22,679 nucleotides of DNA from Betaproteobacteria bacterium (GTDB lineage Bacteria; Pseudomonadota; Gammaproteobacteria; Burkholderiales; Burkholderiaceae_A): NCBI GenBank assembly GCA_028139685.1, contig JAOINQ010000014.1, positions 1-22,679 of the forward strand, in the 5' to 3' direction. Under the pieces are notes generated by a model, which worked only from the letters and a program-made list of their open reading frames with translations, made no database searches and had not been told where the DNA came from. A program made the position numbers and the translations under genes. This document shows, piece after piece, positions 1-6,905 of the stretch. Numbering within the stretch: the first letter of the stretch is position 1; each line of letters opens with the position of its first letter.

Positions 1-1078
1 GTACTGGATGATGATCGTATGAAGTATCTAACCAAAAACTAATATCGCCTTTCTTTCCTCCCCTTTCGACCCGGCTGATTATTTTCACTGCTGTTATAAA
101 GTCGCCGTTCGGCAGAATCATCTCTTCCGGAGGTAATGGATTTAGCTGAATTTCTTCTAATTTTTTCCTATTGAATACCTGAAATGTTTTTGAATTCTCT
201 TTGTTGAAAATTTGGCCATTCTTAGAATAAGAAGCTATTTGAAATATTAAACTCAAAGGGTCATAAATGTTTCCAAAAAATCTCTCGTCATATGTTTTTC
301 CAGAGAATGTTATTAAATTTGATGCCTGAGCAACCTCTACGTAGGACTTCCCCCTTTTAGGTGTATGAGTTTCGTAAGATGTTGGCTTTAAAATCATCCC
401 AGAAACGTAACCCTTGCTTGAAAAGAATATGGGTCTACGTAAGAATATTTTTGCCCAACCCATAGCTTCCGCAAATAATTCTATTTTGTAGTTTGAATCA
501 GCACTGTTGAATTTGTATGATAAAAACCCTTTGCCAACTGGCTTGGAATTCATATCGTATCCGCCATAATAGACATAAATAGGATATTTTTTCCCATTAT
601 TCTCTGCAAAATAATTTATAAAACTTTTTTTGACCCTGGCAGTAGTGCCCGACAATGTACTCTCCTTTTTTATTTTTGTACTCTCCTTTTTTATTTTTGA
701 TGCTGAATAATTAGCTTCAACTTCTGGATGGGGACCCTTTAAGTTTTTGTCTATCTTGTCTAGCAGTGTTGCAATTTTCTTATTGGCTCCAATAAGGCTT
801 GAACTTTCATCAGAACCAGGCCGGAATTCAGCAAAGTTTATCTCTTTCTGAGTTTTGCTATCTTCTTTGACAGAGGGTAAAATTGAGTTTTCAACATTCC
901 TTAGATTAAGTGCAATGGCTACGGTATTGTTCTCCTGGAGTTGCAGTTGATTAGTATCTACAATTTTTGACTCTGGTTTCGGGGTGTAAAAATTTAAATT
1001 AAGCAATGAGGCGACATGCGCCAATGAGATTAATATAAATAATAAGGTAGTACGTAGGCTTAATTTCGGAATTTTCAT
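1..1078 (-). CDS. DUF3108 domain envelope protein (partial, C-terminus beyond window)
   Basis: An uninterrupted minus-strand reading frame starts at an ATG at 1078 and runs off the left edge (359 codons visible). Residues about 9-27 form one hydrophobic segment after a basic start, which looks like a signal anchor or uncleaved signal peptide. A low-complexity polar linker covers residues about 35-145. From about residue 150 the protein resembles DUF3108 in betaproteobacteria, with motifs such as YPIYVYYGGYD, a GFLSYKF strand and an IYDPLSLIFQ stretch. Members are presumed periplasmic or envelope proteins of unknown function. The linker holds an exact tandem duplication of seven residues (128-134 and 135-141). 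The gene is divergent from the PhaM-like gene with only 34 bp between the starts. Family assignment is from recognition of the sequence; no function is claimed. Confidence 0.75.
   Translation of the reverse strand, partial: MKIPKLSLRTTLLFILISLAHVASLLNLNFYTPKPESKIVDTNQLQLQENNTVAIALNLRNVENSILPSVKEDSKTQKEINFAEFRPGSDESSSLIGANKKIATLLDKIDKNLKGPHPEVEANYSASKIKKESTKIKKESTLSGTTARVKKSFINYFAENNGKKYPIYVYYGGYDMNSKPVGKGFLSYKFNSADSNYKIELFAEAMGWAKIFLRRPIFFSSKGYVSGMILKPTSYETHTPKRGKSYVEVAQASNLITFSGKTYDERFFGNIYDPLSLIFQIASYSKNGQIFNKENSKTFQVFNRKKLEEIQLNPLPPEEMILPNGDFITAVKIISRVERGGKKGDISFWLDTSYDHHPV
657..698. repeat. Perfect 21-bp tandem duplication, in frame within the DUF3108 gene
   Basis: Two identical, adjacent 21-bp units (657-677 and 678-698) lie in the linker part of the DUF3108 gene. 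Each encodes the seven residues KIKKEST. Exact identity and the in-frame length suggest a recent slippage or duplication event tolerated in a disordered linker. Confidence 0.9.
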
Positions 1079-1100
1079 TACAAAATTACTCGACGATATA

Positions 1101-1105
1101 GGAGA
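1101..1105 (+). promoter_or_regulatory. Ribosome binding site supporting a TTG start for the PhaM-like gene
   Basis: GGAGA stands 7 bases before the TTG at 1113. No ATG or GTG with a comparable site lies nearby in this frame, so the TTG is taken as the real start. Confidence 0.6.
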
Positions 1106-1112
1106 CAACTAG

Positions 1113-1562
1113 TTGCCTGAAAAAAAACCAAATAATCCGTTTGACCCGTGGAGCTTTCTACCTTTCAGTTCTAACACCATTTTTCCAGAAAATGACAGTG
1201 ATGTTGAGAAAAAAATTAAGGAACTGAAGATTATAGAATCCTGGTTAAATTTTAACCTAGAATTCACAAAATCGGTTATCAAAACAATGGAGGTCAAGGC
1301 AGAAGCATTGAACACACTCAAAGATTTCAGCAAATCTCACAAAGATAAAGGAATGGATGAATTCGTGGATGCGATGAACAAGAAGATCATTAGTTCTTCT
1401 GTGAAAAATGCTGAAAATTGGTGGAAGTCACTAGAGGCCCAAATGGGAAATTTCATCGATCAAACTATACAACAAACGACCAAGCAATCCAAAAAAAAGA
1501 GAAGTGTTAAAAGGAAACCTAACGGAAGTACATCAAAAAAAACGGCCGATAAAAAGAAATAA
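1113..1562 (+). CDS. phaM: PhaM-like polyhydroxyalkanoate granule regulatory protein
   Basis: This 149-residue protein matches the layout of PhaM, the multifunctional polyhydroxyalkanoate granule protein of betaproteobacteria. In Ralstonia that protein activates PHA synthase PhaC1 and tethers granules to the nucleoid. Visible features: a Pro/Phe-rich N-terminus (residues 7-25), then the family's signature helix at about 30-72 (DVEKKIKELK, IESWLNFNL, then a helix ending in a short ALNTL stretch). An amphipathic helix with a WW pair follows at about 95-122. The C-terminal tail (124-149) is strongly basic, as expected for DNA binding. Translation starts at TTG 1113 behind GGAGA. No PHA synthase or phasin is in the window, so PHA production itself cannot be confirmed here. 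Phasin is the main alternative reading. Confidence 0.75.
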   Translation: MPEKKPNNPFDPWSFLPFSSNTIFPENDSDVEKKIKELKIIESWLNFNLEFTKSVIKTMEVKAEALNTLKDFSKSHKDKGMDEFVDAMNKKIISSSVKNAENWWKSLEAQMGNFIDQTIQQTTKQSKKKRSVKRKPNGSTSKKTADKKK

Positions 1563-1621
1563 ACGTTCAGTTGCAAAGGATATAGCTTGAGTGAAATAAC
1601 CAGGGTTGGTATGCTTGGAAC

Positions 1622-1626
1622 GGGAG
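1622..1626 (+). promoter_or_regulatory. Ribosome binding site deciding the glutathione peroxidase start
   Basis: GGGAG lies 8 bases before ATG 1635. A second candidate, AAGGA at 1575-1579, stands 7 bases before a TTG at 1587 in the same frame. The ATG is preferred because it places a clean signal peptide at the N-terminus. Confidence 0.5.
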
Positions 1627-1634
1627 TTAGAATT

Positions 1635-2219
1635 ATGAAACTTATAGATAGAGGTGGCCTTTTGAATTCCTTTATTATCCTGCTTGCAATTGGGGCTCTA
1701 TTTGGTATGCGCGCCGCGAACGCCTCATGTCCGGAGTTGCTCAACCATGAATTTCCTAAGTTACAGGACGACACTCCCCAAAATTTGTGTAAGTATGAGA
1801 ATTCTGTTGTGTTAGTTGTTAATACAGCAAGCTTTTGTGGTTTTACTAAACAATATGAAGGCCTTGAAAATCTTTACAAGAAGTACAGAAATAAAGGTTT
1901 GGTTGTTTTGGGATTCCCTTCAGGAAATTTCCGGAATCAAGAATACTCTTCCAATAAGAAAATCGCGGAATTTTGCAAAAACACATATGGCGTGAAGTTT
2001 CCAATGTTTGCTAAATCTAATGTCATCGATACTGGAGATACTGTGGCTAATCCCTTGTTTAAAAAGCTTTCTACTCTAGCTGAGCCTCCAAGATGGAATT
2101 TTCACAAGTACCTTATATCGAGAGACGGCGCTTTTCATAAAAGTTTTTCGAGTTTCACTTCACCCACAAGTAAAAGCGTAGTTCGCGAGATTGAACTTCT
2201 GCTCAACTCACAGCGATAG
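1635..2219 (+). CDS. Periplasmic glutathione peroxidase family protein
   Basis: A thiol peroxidase of the glutathione peroxidase family, 194 residues from ATG 1635; an upstream in-frame TTG at 1587 would add 16 residues. Residues 1-30 form a typical signal peptide (basic start, hydrophobic core, AANA cleavage site), so the mature enzyme should be periplasmic. The active-site stretch NTASFCGFTKQY puts the peroxidatic cysteine at C68. The conserved FP..NF..QE region is at 94-103, and the family's WNFxK motif is at 154-158. The glutamine of the usual catalytic tetrad appears to be Asn (N98), a variant whose effect is uncertain. There is no selenocysteine codon. It probably removes peroxides or lipid hydroperoxides in the envelope, which would fit the lipid-modification genes downstream. 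It lies 72 bp after the PhaM-like gene and 35 bp before folE2. Confidence 0.85.
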   Translation: MKLIDRGGLLNSFIILLAIGALFGMRAANASCPELLNHEFPKLQDDTPQNLCKYENSVVLVVNTASFCGFTKQYEGLENLYKKYRNKGLVVLGFPSGNFRNQEYSSNKKIAEFCKNTYGVKFPMFAKSNVIDTGDTVANPLFKKLSTLAEPPRWNFHKYLISRDGAFHKSFSSFTSPTSKSVVREIELLLNSQR

Positions 2220-2254
2220 CTACCTTACCAAACTAGCTTACAGAGACTGGAAAA

Positions 2255-3070
2255 ATGAATGCCCCTGAAAAAATAAACCAAGTTTGCCTTCCCGACGTTC
2301 AAGCACAAAAAGACACTAGGTCATTAGCTATACAGAAGGCGGGAGTCCGGGGAATAAAGTATCCGATTTTCATTGAAACGGAGACTAAAAAATACCCTTC
2401 GGTTGGCCTGTTTGACATGACTGTTGGGTTAGATGCCAGCACAAAGGGGACTCATATGTCTCGCTTTATAGAGTTGCTTGAAGAGAATTGTAGTGAAATT
2501 TCCTATGAAAAAGTCCTACAGCTTTCACGTGCGATGCTGTCCAAGTTGGAAGCAAAGACCGGCTATATGAAAGTTACATTTCCTTTCTTTATGGAAAAGC
2601 TTGCACCTGTCTCAAAAGTCAGTGGCATTATGGACTACGAAGTCACCTACGAAGTAGTCTGCGAGAAAAATTCTCAATCTATTGTTAACCTCGAGGTAGT
2701 AGTGCCAGTTACTAGTCTTTGTCCTTGCTCAAAAAACATTTCTGATTATGGAGCTCACAACCAACGTTCTCACATAACAGTAAGGGCCTCATTGAAAAGT
2801 TCAGCATTAAAAGTTGAGAATATAATAAACATAGCGGAAAGCTCTGCTTCCTGCGAATTATGGAGCGTACTGAAACGGCCAGATGAAAAGTTTGTTACAG
2901 AAAGAGCATTCAACAATCCAAAATTTGTTGAAGATCTAGTGCGTGATGTTGCGATCAAGTTGCAGGAACTAATCACTCAAAATCTGATAAGCGGGTTTTC
3001 CGTCGAATCAGAAAATTTTGAGTCTATTCACAACCACTCGGCCTTTGCACGAATAGACCATAACATTTAA
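2255..3070 (+). CDS. folE2: GTP cyclohydrolase FolE2 (type IB)
   Basis: GTP cyclohydrolase IB converts GTP to 7,8-dihydroneopterin triphosphate, the first step of tetrahydrofolate synthesis, and feeds queuosine precursors in many bacteria. The 271-residue length is normal. Motifs seen: THMSRF at 66-71, the TSLCPCSK segment at 153-160 carrying the conserved cysteines, and AHNQRSH at 167-173. These separate it clearly from the zinc-dependent FolE type. FolE2 can use metals other than zinc, and in some bacteria it is the zinc-starvation isozyme. Whether a folE also exists cannot be told from this window. No strong ribosome binding site precedes the ATG. The stop is 10 bp before the next gene, so it may be co-transcribed with the lipid-modification genes, although its own role is folate synthesis. 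Confidence 0.95.
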   Translation: MNAPEKINQVCLPDVQAQKDTRSLAIQKAGVRGIKYPIFIETETKKYPSVGLFDMTVGLDASTKGTHMSRFIELLEENCSEISYEKVLQLSRAMLSKLEAKTGYMKVTFPFFMEKLAPVSKVSGIMDYEVTYEVVCEKNSQSIVNLEVVVPVTSLCPCSKNISDYGAHNQRSHITVRASLKSSALKVENIINIAESSASCELWSVLKRPDEKFVTERAFNNPKFVEDLVRDVAIKLQELITQNLISGFSVESENFESIHNHSAFARIDHNI

Positions 3071-3080
3071 TTATTTCTCT

Positions 3081-4397
3081 ATGTCTGATCGGTCCATCGC
3101 AATTGTTGGCTCAGGAATTTCTGGACTATCTGCGGCTTGGCATTTGTCGGAAAACAATAAAATCTTTTTATTTGAAAAAGGGGATCGATTAGGAGGGCAT
3201 ACCCACACCCATGTTTTTAATACAGAAAAGAAACCCTTTATTGTCGACAGTGGATTTATTGTTTTTAACAAAGTGAACTATCCAAACTTCACTAGTTGGA
3301 TTCGAGAATTAAATGTAAAAGAGTCACAGTCAGAAATGTCTTTTAGTGTCTCTCGGGCAGGAGGTAATTTCGAATGGGGCGGTAGAAGTATTTTCTCGGC
3401 ATTCGGGCAAAAAAGAAACTTGGTTTCGCCAAAATTCCTTAAGATGTTGGTGGAGGTTGTAAGATTCAATAGGTTGGCAAAAAAATTTCTCCAAAAGGAA
3501 GATATGCATCAGCACAAATATACTTTAGCCAGTTTCCTTTCGGAAAATAATTTCTCTGATTTTTTTGTGCGCAACTATCTCGCTCCGATGGCAGGTGCCA
3601 TTTGGTCTACCCCCGAATCAAAGATAACTGATTATCCAACGATAAGTATTCTACAATTTTTTGATAATCATGGCTTACTCTCAGTAAGTAATCACCATCA
3701 GTGGTTTCACCTCTCAGATGGAAGCTCTTCATATATAAAGCACCTATTCAATCACGATAGGTTTAAAAAGAAGGAAATAAAAGTATTAAAAAACCACAGA
3801 GTCGATTATGTCGAGCCAATGCAAAACAAGCAAGAGGGATTAAAAGTTAGTTTGCAGCTTGAAAACCTTGAAAAAAAAGAAAAATATACCATGAAAGTGG
3901 ATGATGTTATTTTTGCTTGTCATGCGAATGAGACTCTTCTATGTTTGAATGGTAATCGACCCGAATACCCGCTTTTAAAGAGAATTCGATTTCAGAAAAA
4001 CGTAGGCTATCTTCACAATGATAAAAGATTAATGCCTAAACGAAAAAGTGTCTGGTCCTCCTGGAATTACCTGGCTGGGGAAGATGGGATTCATGACGAA
4101 AATATCTCAGTGACCTACTGGATGAATAAACTGCAGGATTTAAAAACTAGCCAAAATATCTTTGTCTCATTGAACCCGTTATTAGAACCTTACGAGTCTA
4201 AGTATAAAAAGAAATTAGTTTACGAGCATCCCGTTTTTGATCAAGATATGATTGATGCACGAAAAAAACTAATGGAGACCCAAGGCTTAGATCATATGTG
4301 GCATTCGGGGGCCTGGACAGGAAATGGGTTTCACGAGGATGGTTTCGTATCTGGTAAAAAAGTAGCTGCGAAGATTAACTCCAGTACTAATACATAA
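3081..4397 (+). CDS. FAD-dependent amine-oxidase-like oxidoreductase of the fatty-acid modification cassette
   Basis: A 438-residue flavoprotein of the NAD(P)/FAD amine-oxidase fold. The N-terminal dinucleotide-binding motif reads VGSGISGL (G10, G12, G15) and continues to an acidic residue at E32 and the LGGHTHTH flavin segment (37-44). The C-terminal FAD-binding region has HSGAWTGNGFHEDGFVSG near residue 412. There is no signal peptide. Proteins of this type are repeatedly encoded next to DUF1365 and Cfa-like genes. In alphaproteobacteria this neighbourhood belongs to the RpoE-ChrR regulon, and a flavoenzyme there is implicated in desaturating methylated acyl chains on the way to furan fatty acids. 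Acting on phospholipid acyl chains is an inference from neighbours; the substrate is unproven. Only 2 bp separate its stop from the next start. Confidence 0.85.
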   Translation: MSDRSIAIVGSGISGLSAAWHLSENNKIFLFEKGDRLGGHTHTHVFNTEKKPFIVDSGFIVFNKVNYPNFTSWIRELNVKESQSEMSFSVSRAGGNFEWGGRSIFSAFGQKRNLVSPKFLKMLVEVVRFNRLAKKFLQKEDMHQHKYTLASFLSENNFSDFFVRNYLAPMAGAIWSTPESKITDYPTISILQFFDNHGLLSVSNHHQWFHLSDGSSSYIKHLFNHDRFKKKEIKVLKNHRVDYVEPMQNKQEGLKVSLQLENLEKKEKYTMKVDDVIFACHANETLLCLNGNRPEYPLLKRIRFQKNVGYLHNDKRLMPKRKSVWSSWNYLAGEDGIHDENISVTYWMNKLQDLKTSQNIFVSLNPLLEPYESKYKKKLVYEHPVFDQDMIDARKKLMETQGLDHMWHSGAWTGNGFHEDGFVSGKKVAAKINSSTNT

Positions 4398-4399
4398 AA

Positions 4400-5140
4400 A
4401 TGCTAGGCATTGAATGTTATCCCTACCGTGCGACTATAATTCATAAAAGAAAGCACCCGAAAAAGCATGAATTTCGTTACCACTCTCTTCAGTTCGCAGT
4501 TGAAATTGGACAACTAGGCCAAGTTCGGGGAAATGTTTTATTTGCAATTAACAGGAAAGCCCTTATATCCATCAATCAAAAAGACTATGGAAACGGCGGA
4601 GATGCAAGAAAATGGCTGAGAAAGTGTCTGTTAAGCAATGGCTTTAAACGACATGTTGAAAAGGTATATCTTTCAACATTCCCAAAAATTTTAGGAATTG
4701 GATTTAACCCTGTAAGTTTTTGGTATTGCTTCGATAAAAAAAAACAACTAATGGCAGTAATAGCTGAAGTTAATAATACTTTCTCTGAAAGGAAAATCTA
4801 TTTTATTTCAAAAGGGGATGAACCTATTTTAAATGGGGAATCTTTTGAATTACCTAAAGATTTTTATGTCTCACCTTTCATTGAGGTAAGCGGTTTATAT
4901 TCTTTTCAATTTTATACGAATACTGATGCTGAGGTTCAAATGGCCAGGATTGAACTAAAACAGGGAGAGAATACCCTAATAAGTACGAGTATTAGTGGAA
5001 AAAGAATAAACATGAATTCCATTTCGGGACTCAAACTTTTTATCTCTGTGCTCTTTTTGCCAGTAATAACGCTGATTAGAATAAACATTCAGGCAGCAAA
5101 GTTATGGTTAAAGGGAATTAAATTAGTGAAGAAAGAATAG
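4400..5140 (+). CDS. DUF1365 family protein
   Basis: A 246-residue protein of family DUF1365, recognised from its N-terminus (a CYPYRATIIHKRKHPKKHEF stretch), its GIGFNPVSFWYCFD motif and the following AEVNNTFSERKIYF strand. DUF1365 genes are almost always between an FAD amine-oxidase-like gene and a Cfa-like methyltransferase, exactly as here. The biochemical role is not established. It may help present acyl chains or take part in the same modification. One hydrophobic stretch near the C-terminus (LFISVLFLPVITLI, about residues 212-225) could touch the membrane. Spacing is 2 bp upstream and 3 bp downstream, so co-translation with both neighbours is likely. Confidence 0.88.
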   Translation: MLGIECYPYRATIIHKRKHPKKHEFRYHSLQFAVEIGQLGQVRGNVLFAINRKALISINQKDYGNGGDARKWLRKCLLSNGFKRHVEKVYLSTFPKILGIGFNPVSFWYCFDKKKQLMAVIAEVNNTFSERKIYFISKGDEPILNGESFELPKDFYVSPFIEVSGLYSFQFYTNTDAEVQMARIELKQGENTLISTSISGKRINMNSISGLKLFISVLFLPVITLIRINIQAAKLWLKGIKLVKKE

Positions 5141-5143
5141 TTG

Positions 5144-6346
5144 ATGATCCTACACAAATGTTTTTCCTATTTTGTTTTGAAGATTTTAAATAGATTAGAA
5201 GTTGGCGAATTGTTTTTGGAGCTTCCGAATGGGAAATCTTATAAATTTGGTAGATCACAGTCAAAGAAATCGATAAAGGCCGATATCAAAGTCAATGAAT
5301 GGGATGTGTTTTTTAACTTAATTCGAAAGGGCGATATTGGGTTTGGTGAAGACTATATGCAAGGAAAATGGGAGACAAGTGATTTGCATTCTTTGCTACT
5401 ACTAGCCCTTAAGAACCAAACGATTCTTTCCTCTCTTATCAATGGAAACCGCTTATCATTATTGGGAAAGATAACAAAACACAGGAAAAATGAAAATACA
5501 CTTAATAAATCGAAGGATAACATAAAATATCATTATGACCTTGGGAACGATTTTTATTCACTATGGCTCGACGAATCTCTGACTTATTCCAGTGCAGTAT
5601 TCAATAATCATCCTCAAGGTAAACAAGTTAGTTTATTCGAGGCTCAAAAATTTAAACTTGATCGAGCGCTAGATTTCTTAGGTCCAATTAAAGAGGATGC
5701 TTCAGTATGTGAAATTGGCTTTGGATGGGGTAGCCTAGCCCATAGAATTTATAGTGAGACCCAGTACAAGTATCACGGGATTACACTATCAGCAAAACAA
5801 TTAGAATACGTAAAAGAAAAGTTTTTGTATTCAAGTAATTCTAATCGGCTGAAATTTGAATTAAAGGATTATCGACTTTTAAATAAAAGATATGATGGAA
5901 TTGTATCTATCGAAATGTTTGAGGCGGTAGGAGAAAAGTACTGGGATGAATATTTTTCAATGATTGCGAGATGCCTGAACAAAACCTCAAAAGCCGTTAT
6001 ACAGACAATTTTAATAAAAGATGATAAGTTTGAAAAATATAGAAAAGGTGTGGATTTTATACAAATGTACATATTTCCTGGAGGGATGCTTCCGACAAAA
6101 AATATATTAAAAACTCTTGCAAACCGGCATTATCTAAAAATTCAGGATGAATTTTATTTCTCTAAGGACTACGCTGAAACGCTAAAACGTTGGGCCGCTA
6201 ATTTCGAAGAATGTAACGATAAATTCAATACATTAGGACTAAACGATGAGTTTAGAAGAATGTGGCAATTTTATTTGAATTACTGTCGTAGTGGCTTCGA
6301 AACGGGGGATATAGACGTGGGACAATTTGTACTGGCAAAAAGATAA
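5144..6346 (+). CDS. Cfa-like SAM-dependent fatty-acid methyltransferase (non-canonical active site)
   Basis: A 400-residue member of the cyclopropane-fatty-acid synthase/mycolic acid methyltransferase family, acting on unsaturated acyl chains of membrane phospholipids. Residues about 1-110 form the N-terminal lipid-binding region and 120-400 the methyltransferase fold. SAM motif I reads CEIGFGWGSLA (189-199). Also visible are the DYR motif (242-244), MFEAVGEKYW (258-267, glutamate E260) and FIQMYIFPGG (305-314). Against E. coli Cfa (recalled, not computed), the bicarbonate ligands Cys139 and His266 are Ser (S150) and Gln (Q287), while Glu239 and Tyr317 are kept (E260, Y343). That favours a methyl-branched or methylidene product over a cyclopropane. 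An in-frame TTG at 5141 is an alternative start. The gene overlaps nothing but is 1-3 bp from both neighbours. Confidence 0.88.
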   Translation: MILHKCFSYFVLKILNRLEVGELFLELPNGKSYKFGRSQSKKSIKADIKVNEWDVFFNLIRKGDIGFGEDYMQGKWETSDLHSLLLLALKNQTILSSLINGNRLSLLGKITKHRKNENTLNKSKDNIKYHYDLGNDFYSLWLDESLTYSSAVFNNHPQGKQVSLFEAQKFKLDRALDFLGPIKEDASVCEIGFGWGSLAHRIYSETQYKYHGITLSAKQLEYVKEKFLYSSNSNRLKFELKDYRLLNKRYDGIVSIEMFEAVGEKYWDEYFSMIARCLNKTSKAVIQTILIKDDKFEKYRKGVDFIQMYIFPGGMLPTKNILKTLANRHYLKIQDEFYFSKDYAETLKRWAANFEECNDKFNTLGLNDEFRRMWQFYLNYCRSGFETGDIDVGQFVLAKR

Positions 6347-6347
6347 A

Positions 6348-6905
6348 ATGTTAAGGATATTCGTTTTTATTCTTATTTTTTTATCTTCCAACCTTATCTT
6401 CAAAAAGAGTTTTGGGGATGAAAAATTAGATTATGGAGATGCCCGCAGTAAAATTTGTGAAGAATGTAAGTTTCTGAATGGACAAGGCTTTTTACGGTTC
6501 TTTGGATTTAAAATTTATGAGGCGAAACTTCTTTCTGAGTACAAATCAGGGGAAATATTTAATTCCAAGTTCTTCTTGCAGATAAAATATTATAGGGATT
6601 TTAAAGGTAAGGATATTGCCAAAATTAGTTTCAAAGAAATGCATCGTCTGAACCTTATTGCAAAGGAAAAGAAAAGTGTCTGGTTAGCCTGGATGGAACA
6701 AAATTTTCCAGATGTTAAAAAAAACGATGTGTTGACAGGATTTTATAAGCCCGAGGAAGGGATAACACTCCATCACAATGAAACCGTTGTAACTACCTTT
6801 AATGATAAAGATTTTGCAAGATCTTTTTTTTTAATTTGGCTGCATGAAAATACCTCCGAACCAAAACTGAGACAGGGATTGCTTGAATTTCGTGAAGACG
6901 GTTAA
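6348..6905 (+). CDS. Chalcone-isomerase-fold periplasmic protein
   Basis: This 185-residue protein resembles the bacterial chalcone-isomerase-like family found beside Cfa-like genes. Residues 1-24 form a signal peptide (basic LRIF start, hydrophobic ILIFLSSNLIF core). The mature part contains LNGQGFLRFFGFKIYEAKLL (about 40-59), characteristic of the fold's first strands, and ends in an exposed polar tail. Bacterial members do not make flavonoids. Plant relatives with the same fold include fatty-acid-binding proteins, so binding a modified fatty acid in the periplasm is a reasonable inference. The start is placed at ATG 6348, one base after the methyltransferase stop; a TTG at 6327 inside that gene would extend it by 7 residues and spoil the signal peptide. 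Its 3' end overlaps the MFS gene by 23 bp. Confidence 0.75.
   Translation: MLRIFVFILIFLSSNLIFKKSFGDEKLDYGDARSKICEECKFLNGQGFLRFFGFKIYEAKLLSEYKSGEIFNSKFFLQIKYYRDFKGKDIAKISFKEMHRLNLIAKEKKSVWLAWMEQNFPDVKKNDVLTGFYKPEEGITLHHNETVVTTFNDKDFARSFFLIWLHENTSEPKLRQGLLEFREDG

Noticed and set aside
657..698. Tandem repeat considered as the start of a CRISPR-like or satellite array
   Set aside because: Only two directly adjacent copies without spacers, in frame within a coding sequence.
1460..1774. Minus-strand open frame of 104 codons between the PhaM-like and peroxidase genes
   Set aside because: It is antisense to both well-supported genes and its sequence shows no recognisable domain; it is a shadow of the plus-strand genes.
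2213..2240. Possible hairpin AGCTA...TAGCT after the peroxidase gene
   Set aside because: A five-base stem with a loop of about 11 bases and no T tract is too weak to call a terminator.
5145..5150. TGATCC hexamer resembling the -35 element of RpoE/ChrR-dependent promoters
   Set aside because: It lies at the first codons of the methyltransferase gene, and no matching -10 element is visible about 16-17 bases downstream. A promoter there would not transcribe the gene from its start.
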